Below, piece after piece: positions 33,994 through 41,400 of a stretch of 64,000 nt of DNA. The DNA is from Catellatospora citrea (lineage in GTDB: Bacteria > Actinomycetota > Actinomycetes > Mycobacteriales > Micromonosporaceae). The notes under the pieces are model-generated. The model did not search any database. It was not told the DNA's origin and was given only the letters and a program-made list of their open reading frames with translations. Both the position numbers and the translations under genes were made by a program. Within the stretch, counting starts at the first letter, position 1. Each line of letters starts with the position of its first letter. The stretch spans positions 6,758,001-6,822,000 of the forward strand of contig NZ_RAPR01000001.1 of assembly GCF_003610235.1 (NCBI RefSeq), given 5' to 3'.

Positions 33994-34030
33994 CGGTGCG
34001 GACCTAGATCAACTATGGCCCGCACCGTTT
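33994..34030 (+). terminator. Hairpin after the second tRNA fragment
   Basis: An 8-bp stem (CGGTGCGG at 33994-34001 with CCGCACCG at 34020-34027) and 18-nt loop is followed by TTTGT. It occupies the place of a tRNA terminator, as at the first copy, but with different sequence. Confidence 0.4.
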
Positions 34031-34431
34031 GTATTCCCGGTTCGTAGATCAGCTTCAGACCCAGAGCGGTAGAGGTCAAACTTGCGCTCCGGTGCGGCTT
34101 GCTTGAGTGCGCGACGACCCTGATTGGGCGTGCGGCACAGCAGCGTATCTGATCTCCTGAGTTTGCCTGAGTGTTTCAGGCATTCCGGCAGCGTGCTCGG
34201 CACAGGGCTCGCCGCGCCCCGCCCCTGAACAGGCATGACGACGTCGGGCTGAAGACGCGGCGGGACCCTGGGGGAGGGTACGGCTTCGACAGCCCGTAGC
34301 CGTGCCCGAAGGCCCCGCCGACCGTCTACTCGGCATTGAATCCGATCTTTCCGACCTCAGCAGTACCCGCCCGCGTTGACCCCATACTCGACAGGAGCGA
34401 GCGATGTCGCGGCTGACGCGGGCGAAGAGGA

Positions 34432-34917
34432 TCAGGCGTATCGATGGGGTAGGGCGTAGATGTGACGGACGGCGGTCGGCTCACCGGCGATGGTGAGAGG
34501 GCTGCCGAGCGACCGCCTGGGCAGGAACGCGATGACCTCCATCCCCGCCGGTGGAGTCGTGGACGTGGCTGGATTGGCGACGGTCCACGTGCCGCCCGCG
34601 ATAGCGGTCAGGGACCGGTTCAGCTCCGCGGGCACGCCGTTGGTGACCATGATCTTGATGCCCCGAAGCTGACCCAGCACAGTGGCCACCGGGGTGGTGC
34701 CGTCGGCGGCGGATCGGTAGGTCCCGGCTGGGGCCAGGATGCGGTAGCCGTAGACGACGCCCTGACCGGTCAGCCCGAAGCCGAGACCGGCTACGGCCAG
34801 CAGTTGCCCGCCACGGATAGGTGCGCCGCTCGCGGCGACCGGCATTCCCGCGGCCAATGAGGCCGCACCGATCGCGGCGGTCCTCAGCAGGGCGCGTCGT
34901 GAGACGTGAATGTGCAC
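34432..34917 (-). CDS. Tat-exported hypothetical protein
   Basis: A 161-residue protein starting at GTG 34917, 10 nt after the ATP-grasp stop, with AAGGAG 8 nt upstream. The N-terminus is a twin-arginine signal (SRRALLRTAAIGAASLAAGMPVAASG). The mature part is about 130 residues, beta-rich, without catalytic motifs. As third gene behind the ATP-grasp ligase, it may be a partner or immunity factor of the peptide pathway. Confidence 0.65.
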   Translation of the reverse strand: MHIHVSRRALLRTAAIGAASLAAGMPVAASGAPIRGGQLLAVAGLGFGLTGQGVVYGYRILAPAGTYRSAADGTTPVATVLGQLRGIKIMVTNGVPAELNRSLTAIAGGTWTVANPATSTTPPAGMEVIAFLPRRSLGSPLTIAGEPTAVRHIYALPHRYA

Positions 34918-34926
34918 AGTTCTCCT

Positions 34927-35883
34927 TCAGCGAAGGGTGAGCAGGGCGCGGGCCAGGGCACCCGCGATGGGGTAGTCGAGTTCCAGTTCCAGGAACAGGA
35001 ACTGTCCCGAAGGGTTGACCTCAAAGAAGAAGGGCGTCCCGTCCGCCGAGACCCGCACGTCGATCGATCCGGTACGTAGACCGAGCGCGTCCATGAGCCC
35101 GGCAAGCCGGTCCTCCAGCCGCGGATCGAGGTTCGTACGGGTGTAGCTGACGTTCTCATCCGCCCGCCAGTCGACGAGAGCATCCCGCTCGCTGTCGACC
35201 GTCGCGGCGAACATCTCACCGTCGACCACCGTGATCCGTAGATCCGTGCCGCGCTCGATGCACTCCTGCAAGATCACCGGGGCTTGGCGCAGAGCGTCCT
35301 GCCTGCCCTCCAACCCTTCGACGACCCGCGTCTCGCCCAGTTGATTCGCGGGCGGGGTCAGCGGCTTGACGACAGTCCGTCGACCCTTCCGCCTCCCGGT
35401 CTCGATGAACTCGCTCGCACGGACTGGATCATTGGTGACCAGGGTTCGTGGGATCGTCAGTCCCACGCGTCGGGCCGTCGCAAGCTGTACCACCTTGAGG
35501 CTGGCCTTATGCTCCGCGGCCGGGTCATTGACGATCTGCAACGCGACCGAACGCAGGTAGCCGTAGAAGGCGGCGTCCCACTCCGCGCCGATGAACCGGC
35601 GGAACTCCCGGTTGCTGATGTGATCTGCGGCGATCGCTTTCACCGGCCTGCGCCACCAGACCGACGTCGCGGTGTCGGCGACGGGGCCGGCGGCAGGTAC
35701 CGACAGTTCATCCTCGGAGTCGAGGCCGTATGCCAGACTCTGCAGAGTCTCGCGAGGATCAGCGATCGTGCAGGGATACCCGAGCAGTTCCACTTCCCGT
35801 TTCACTGCGTTGGCGTGCAGATCGCCGCTCGGGGCGACGATCGTGACGGACTTCGGCTCGACCTGGCCGCTGTATGGGAACAT
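34927..35883 (-). CDS. ATP-grasp ligase of graspetide/microviridin type
   Basis: 318 residues. The C-terminal ATP-grasp signature FFFEVNPSGQFLFLELELDYPIAGALA is characteristic of ligases that form ester or amide cross-links in graspetides (MvdC/MvdD, TgmB relatives). The central KASLKVVQLATARRVGLTIPRTLVTND and RRTVVKPL (ATP-binding Lys) also fit. The ATG at 35883 overlaps the upstream stop by one base (TGATG), coupling it to the 180-residue candidate substrate. Cytoplasmic enzyme. Confidence 0.82.
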   Translation of the reverse strand: MFPYSGQVEPKSVTIVAPSGDLHANAVKREVELLGYPCTIADPRETLQSLAYGLDSEDELSVPAAGPVADTATSVWWRRPVKAIAADHISNREFRRFIGAEWDAAFYGYLRSVALQIVNDPAAEHKASLKVVQLATARRVGLTIPRTLVTNDPVRASEFIETGRRKGRRTVVKPLTPPANQLGETRVVEGLEGRQDALRQAPVILQECIERGTDLRITVVDGEMFAATVDSERDALVDWRADENVSYTRTNLDPRLEDRLAGLMDALGLRTGSIDVRVSADGTPFFFEVNPSGQFLFLELELDYPIAGALARALLTLR

Positions 35884-36425
35884 CAGTCGTCCGTCATCCG
35901 GATCGGGTCCGAGTCGGACTTGTCGCCAGTGCCACCCGTCGCGCTCGACATGTAGCTGGCGGTCTCGGTCGCAGCGTTCGAACCGACCGGCACCGGCAGG
36001 CCCATCTGCTTGAGCTTCTCCATGATGTCCTTGAACCGCTCCAGTGTCTTGTCCGTGTAGCTGGCGTGCTCGACATACCCGTCCGGGTTCTCCAAGACCA
36101 GCGGCGCGACGCCGTCGCGCACCTCGGGCAGCAGCAGGAGTCGGTTGTTCGTCTCGGCCACCGCAGTGGTGCTCACCAGCATCCGGCTCGATCCGACGGG
36201 GCCTACCGAGGAGTCGCTGATACCCAGCACTGCGTCGGTGGGCAGCTTCAGAACCACGCCGCCGGTAAAGATGAAGATCTCTTCGGCGTTGCCGGCCTGA
36301 AGTGTGCCGACAAGTTCGACAGTCTCCTGCTTCAGTCCACCGTCGGGCACCTCAGGCCAGACGAACTTCTCCGGCACACCTCTGGCTGCCAGGTATTTCA
36401 GAACATCGTTCGAATCTGCTGCCAT
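35883..36425 (-). CDS. Candidate graspetide precursor or ATP-grasp partner protein
   Basis: 180 residues encoded directly upstream of the ATP-grasp gene. About 140 residues form a compact domain (LVGTLQAGNAEEIFIFTGGVVLKLPTDAVLGI...KTLERFKDIMEKLKQMG). A low-complexity tail follows: hydroxyl residues first (ATETASYMSSATGGTG), then acids (DKSDSDPIRMTDD). Graspetide cores link Thr/Ser side chains to Asp/Glu, so the tail could be the core behind an unusually large leader. Alternatively this is an accessory protein and the true precursor is elsewhere. Confidence 0.5.
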   Translation of the reverse strand: MAADSNDVLKYLAARGVPEKFVWPEVPDGGLKQETVELVGTLQAGNAEEIFIFTGGVVLKLPTDAVLGISDSSVGPVGSSRMLVSTTAVAETNNRLLLLPEVRDGVAPLVLENPDGYVEHASYTDKTLERFKDIMEKLKQMGLPVPVGSNAATETASYMSSATGGTGDKSDSDPIRMTDD

Positions 36426-36798
36426 GACTGGCGCTTCCTCTCGTAGATCTGAACGCGGTGTTGCGCGCAGAGTGCTGTCGTGCTGATGACCACAGGGGTC
36501 AGGGCGGGATGTGAGACGGGTTGGCGCTGACGAAAGCGTTCGAATTGCCTGCCGTCGGACGGTGCGCGACTTTCACCAAGAGCGAGACAGACGGCCGCCG
36601 CGCCACCGCCCACTGGCGCAAGATCACCCAGGGCGGAACGGGGGATCCCGTCGACGCCTGGTCGGTGCTCCAGCCGCCTACCGGCTACGTCCCACCGGAC
36701 GCGGCGGCGGCTGGTCGAGCACCGACCATGCGTCTGTCAACCCACCCCGGCCGACCGTGTCGATGGTTGACGACATGGTCGGCCGGGGTGGGTACCCG
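36426..36798. other. Intergenic region between the ATP-grasp operon and the lectin gene
   Basis: Apart from the lectin terminator at 36740-36793 I see no supportable feature. It should contain the promoter of the minus-strand ATP-grasp operon close to 36430-36500. The plus-strand open frames have no recognisable domains. Confidence 0.4.
36740..36793 (-). terminator. Long terminator hairpin of the lectin gene
   Basis: A perfect 17-bp stem (36740-36756 with 36777-36793) continues, after one G:T pair, into 5 more base pairs around an 8-nt loop. It lies 6 nt beyond the lectin stop codon. Confidence 0.75.
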
Positions 36799-37716
36799 CT
36801 AGATCTGGCCGCCGGTGCCGGTTTGCCAGAACACTTGCCAGGTGGACCAGGACCGAAGGACCAGGTTCCCGTCGTTCTGCAGCACCAGCTCCGGGCTGGG
36901 GCCCGCGCCGACGGTGTTGGACGCCCATACCGCCGCGGCGGTGGGAGCGGAGCTGTTGTAGACGACCAGGTTGCCGTCCGACTGCATCCGCGTTTCTCGG
37001 GTACTCATGCCGTAGACGTTGGTGTGGTACGTGCCGGCGGACCACAGCACGCTGTTGGCGGGCCCGTACAGGACCAGGTTGCCGTCCTGCTGCTGCATCA
37101 GGTGGAAGACCTGGTTGTACGAGGCCATGTAGCGCAGCGTGGCGAGACGATAGTTGGTCGGCATGCTGCCGGCGTACGTGTAGTAGCTGGGCTGCTCGGA
37201 CAGGCCCATCAGCATCCGGACTACCGAACCGTCCCAGCGTGCGAGGTAGAAGCGCCCCTCGTCGGTGACCATCAGCTTGGTCGCACCGGAACCGCCGGTG
37301 TTCGACGCCCAGGCGACGCTTCCGTTGGGACGGTAGATGACCAGGTTGCCGTCGCTTTGCATGAAGACCGCGTTGCCGGGCTGGCCGCCGGTGTTGCTGG
37401 CCCACCAGTCATACGGGCCCCGGCAGATGTTGGGCTGGGACCACCCGCAGGGTGAGGGCCCGTAGGCGACCAGGTTCCCGTCTGTCTGCATCAGCAGGCC
37501 GAAGCGGCCGTCGGGTGACAGGATGTACTGACCCGCCGACAGACCCATGTCCACGTTGAGCTGGGTGCCGATTCTGGTCGCGCCGACGAACGCGCCCGTC
37601 CGGACGGCACCGGCATGGGCGGCCGGGGCACCGACGACCACTGAGATCCCGGTAGCGGCGACAGTTCCGGCGACCATCACGGCCAATCGACGTTTCCACC
37701 TGAGTCGTTGCATCAT
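36799..37716 (-). CDS. Secreted bulb-type (B-type mannose-binding) lectin
   Basis: 305 residues from ATG 37716, with AAGGAGC upstream. A Sec signal peptide (RRLAVMVAGTVAATGISVVVGAPAAHA) precedes repeated lectin motifs Q-x-D-G-N-L-V-x-Y: QTDGNLVAYGP, QSDGNLVIYRP, QQDGNLVLYGP, QSDGNLVVYNS and a final degenerate QNDGNLVLRS. Each repeat contributes a mannose-binding site in the beta-prism II fold. It probably acts outside the cell in carbohydrate recognition. It appears monocistronic. Confidence 0.88.
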   Translation of the reverse strand: MMQRLRWKRRLAVMVAGTVAATGISVVVGAPAAHAGAVRTGAFVGATRIGTQLNVDMGLSAGQYILSPDGRFGLLMQTDGNLVAYGPSPCGWSQPNICRGPYDWWASNTGGQPGNAVFMQSDGNLVIYRPNGSVAWASNTGGSGATKLMVTDEGRFYLARWDGSVVRMLMGLSEQPSYYTYAGSMPTNYRLATLRYMASYNQVFHLMQQQDGNLVLYGPANSVLWSAGTYHTNVYGMSTRETRMQSDGNLVVYNSSAPTAAAVWASNTVGAGPSPELVLQNDGNLVLRSWSTWQVFWQTGTGGQI

Positions 37717-37947
37717 GCTCCTTTTCGGTGGTGTGGCGCGGTAACGGTTCTCATGGTCGCGGCCCGGGGGCCGCCGCGCGTCGGACTGACGTGCTACCCC
37801 GGAGGTCCACCCCGGATGAGCGGTGACGACCGCCGGATCCACCTGCGGGCGTACGGGAACCAGCTCCTGAGATGTCTCAAACCGCCGTAAAGGGATGTAA
37901 AGCCGACCGTTCGCGATCGTGGGAGTACGGCTCATGTCGACATCCGG

Positions 37948-38334
37948 GTGTCCATCCAGGATCGCTACGCACCCGACCGGGCCGCCGGTCACCTGACCGC
38001 CGCTGTGCTGGTGGACGGGAACGCGGTGCTGGTGCCGAACCCGGGGCCCGAACTGCTCGTCCCGTCTGGCGAGTTGGAGATCCTGATCTTCCCGGCCGAC
38101 CCGAAGGCGCACCTGCCGATCGAGATCATCCCGTTGTGGAAGTGGAGCCCGTTCCATCTGCCCGGCGCGGAGGCGCCGCTGGCGGTCATCGGCAGGCTGC
38201 GTCACCACTCCGGCTACAGCGCGCAGATCGGCGCGGTGGACCCCCGCGAGCTGGCCGCCGCGACAGTTGGCGGCCGGACCCGCCGACACGCAAATGGACG
38301 TGACCCTCCCGCCTGCTGCCATCCATCACGATGA
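37948..38334 (+). CDS. Hypothetical protein, possibly trypsin-like-fold fragment
   Basis: A 128-residue frame from GTG 37948. The segment DRAAGHLTAAVLVDGNAVLVPNP then EILIFPADPK and APLAVIGRL vaguely recalls the N-terminal barrel of actinobacterial S1-like proteins, but no His-Asp-Ser triad is present. The last 25 residues (GGRTRRHANGRDPPACCHP) look non-coding, so the true end may differ. It is divergent from the lectin gene. Uncertain. Confidence 0.35.
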   Translation: MSIQDRYAPDRAAGHLTAAVLVDGNAVLVPNPGPELLVPSGELEILIFPADPKAHLPIEIIPLWKWSPFHLPGAEAPLAVIGRLRHHSGYSAQIGAVDPRELAAATVGGRTRRHANGRDPPACCHPSR

Positions 38335-38419
38335 CACCGCCCGGTGACGCGGATTCGACCCCCGGACGCATTGCAGCCGGATCAGTTCGGAAGAACTACA
38401 AACCCTGAATCCACGGTGT

Positions 38420-38462
38420 ACGAGGTCGCGCCGCCACGGAGTCCGTGACGGCGCGACCTCGT
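38420..38462 (-). terminator. Terminator of the ThuA multidomain gene
   Basis: A 14-bp perfect outer stem (38420-38433 with 38449-38462) and a 6-bp inner stem are separated by a C/A mismatch. It sits 17 nt past the minus-strand stop at 38479. Confidence 0.75.
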
Positions 38463-38478
38463 TCCAGATGGTGCTTGT

Positions 38479-41400
38479 CTACCTCAGACGGCCGTTCTTG
38501 CCGATGCGGACAGCGTCACCGTCCAGCCGGCCGACGCCGGCCAGTGACGTGCTGCCGTTGGCCTTGACTCCGGCGTTGGTCGGCGGGGTGCCGCCCAGCC
38601 TGATGATCATGGCATCGGTGTCGCGGACGAGTACCGCCCGGACTTCGGCCTCGGGCACCAGCGAGGTGTTCAACGCGAGCGCGCGGAACTCCTTGAGCTG
38701 GTTGATGGCCTTGGTGTCGTTGCCGTTCGCCTCGGCCTGGCGGGCCGCTGTCAGCTTGGTCGTCAACTTCTTGTGCGCGTTGGCCGGCAGCCGGCTGGTC
38801 GCCTTGAACCGGTCCAGCAGGTTCTGCATGTCCCGGAGCGAGGTTGTCACATAGAACCGCACTGTCGAGACCGTCTTGTTGCCGGCCTTGTCGGTGGCGG
38901 TGACCGTCAACTCGTGCAGGCCGAGCCGCAGCTCGTACATGGCCTGCAGGGTGCCGGTCGCGTACGACGCGCCGTTGAGCGTCCCGACGACCGACGCGAT
39001 ACCAGAGGTCGGATCGACGGCCTGGAAGGTGACCCGGACGTCCTGGCTGTCGCCGTAGAGCTGGCCGTCGGCCAACCCTGCCACGATGACGGTCGGCTGG
39101 TTGCCGTCGACCTTCAGGTTGGCGGACTTCAGCGTCTCCACGTTGCCGGCCCCGTCGGTGGCTCGGTAGAGCAGCTCGTGCTGGCCGTCGCCGCCGATGT
39201 TGACAGGCTCGGTGTAGGGCGTCCACGGCCCGCCGTCCAGTGACCACTCCAGCTTGGCCACGCCGGCACCGGCGTCGGTGGCGGCGAGCACCACCGGCAC
39301 CTGCCCGGCGTGCCAGCCGTCGTCGTTGGCCGGTGCGAACGTCGCCGTGGTGATCGGCGCCGTGGTGTCGACCTTCACCTCGACGGTCTTGGCCTGCTCG
39401 ACGTTGCCTGCGGTGTCGGTCGAGCGGTAGCGCAGCTGGTGCGCTCCTGTCCCGCTGATCAGCACCGGCTCGGTGTAGGCGGTCCACGCCGTGGCGTCGT
39501 CGAGCTGGTACTGGGTGCTGGCGACGCCGCTGCCGGCGGCCTCGTCGGCGGCGGTCAGGGTGACCGTCGGCGACTCGGTGTACCAGCCGCCGGTGGCCGC
39601 GCCGGTTACCGCTGCCGTGGTGACCGGTGCTGTCGTGTCGCCGGTGCCCGGCGTGGTCAACCGGAAGTAGTCGAAGCTTGCCGGCTTCGACGCCGTCTGG
39701 TTGGCGCCGAGCGTGAACAGCCCGACCTCGGCAGTGTCACCGACGACCGTGTTGGTCAACGGCTCCAGTGCCGTCCAGGTGGTGCCGTCCGCCGAGTAGG
39801 AAGCCGTGTAGACGCTGCCCACCCGGGCCAGTCGCAGGTGCCATACCGCGCCGGTGAGGTTGGTGATTCCGGGTTGCGGGTTCTGCACCACGCTCGCGAT
39901 CTCGCTGCGGAACTCGATCCGCCGGCTGACCGGCGAGCCGGCCGTGTTGTCGACGATGTAGTCCAGCTTCAGGTAGTTGTCGTCGTCGAGGTAGACCATC
40001 AGGCCTGCCTGCTGGTACTGCTCGTTGAGCTGGCTGCCGTCCACCTTCGTCTCCAGCGTCCAGTCACCGGACGGCGCGTTCTGCAGGATGAAGTTGGTGG
40101 GACCGGTGTTGTTACCTGTGTAGATGTCCCCGTTCGGCACGTCGATCTCCAGCTTGCCGCCGGCGAGCCGGTACTTGGCGGCGTCCTCACGGACTACCGC
40201 GTCCCACTTGCACCGGTCCAGGGTCGACCCGGCGAACTCGTCGGACGGGTCGATCGGCCCGGCCGGAGCGTCCGGGGTGAGCTGGAACCAGTCGAACGCC
40301 GCGTCGACGACCGGCGCGGTGGTGCCGCCGTTGAGGGCGAACATGCCCACCTTCGGGTTGACGATGCCGGCCAGCGCGGCCGACTGCCCGACCGGCGCGA
40401 ACGTCACGCCGTCAGCTGACCAGGCCGCCGTCAGGTTCACGCCGTCACTGATCAACCGCAGGTAGGCCGTGCTGCCGAGCTCCGCCGGTGCGCTGACCGC
40501 GTCGGCGGCGCCGTTGCGCGGCGTGCCGGCGGTCTCCCGGATGAACTCGAACTTCCTGGAGCCCCCGTACAGCAGGTCCAGCTTGGCGTAGTTCTCGTCG
40601 TCGCCGTACACGATCAAGCCGGCCTGCTGGTAGTCGGCCGCCACGGTGACAGACACCTTGGTGGTCGCCTGCCAGGCACCGTCCGGCGCCGGCTGCAGGA
40701 TCAGGTTGGTCGCGTCGTTGCGGCTGCCGTAGAGGTCGCCGACCGCGGTGGGCAGCAGCAACGTGCCACCGGACACCGAGTAGAGCTGGTTCTCCCGGAC
40801 CACTGTCGACCAGCGGCCCTTGTCCAGCGCCGTGCCGTCGAAGTTGTCCGACCGGGCGCCGAGGCAGGCGTTGTTCGGCGCTTCGACCCTGACGACCACG
40901 TTGGCGTACGACTTCGCGCCGCGAGCATCGGACACGGTCAGCGTCGCCGTGTACGTGCCGGGGGCGGCGTAGGTGTGCGTGGCGTTGGCGGTGCCGGCGG
41001 TGGCGCCGTCTCCGAACTCCCACAGGTAGGTCAGCGGGTTGTCGCCCTCGGCGTCGGTCGCCGAGCCGGTGAAGGTGACCAGCACCGGCGCGGTGCCGGT
41101 GGTGGGCATCGCCGACGCGGTGACCACCGGCGGCGCGTTGTCGGTCACGCCGCGTCCCAGGAAGTCGACCCAGTTGACGTTGAGCAACGAACCCGTGCCG
41201 GTGTCGCCTACCGGGTTCTTCGCCACCAGGAACAGCGGCCCGGTCACCGTGCTCGGGCTGCTCAGCGTCGCCGTGACATCGGTGAAGGTCTGCCAGCCGC
41301 CGGTGCCCGGCGCTGTCGCGGTAGCGAGCACCGGCCCGTCCGCCGCGCCGGCCCGTACCTCGATGCGTCCGCCGGCGGCGTTCGACGCCACCCGGAACCG

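Larger units (their letters stand above)
33725..34431. other. Gene-free stretch at the right island boundary
   Basis: 707 bp with no supportable gene. It holds the second tRNA-Leu 3'-end copy (33964-33979) and a hairpin just after it. The few short open frames on either strand have no recognisable content. Confidence 0.55.

Noticed and set aside
36511..37455. 314-codon plus-strand frame opposite the lectin gene
   Set aside because: The minus strand encodes five clear lectin repeats and a signal peptide; the plus frame also covers the terminator hairpin.
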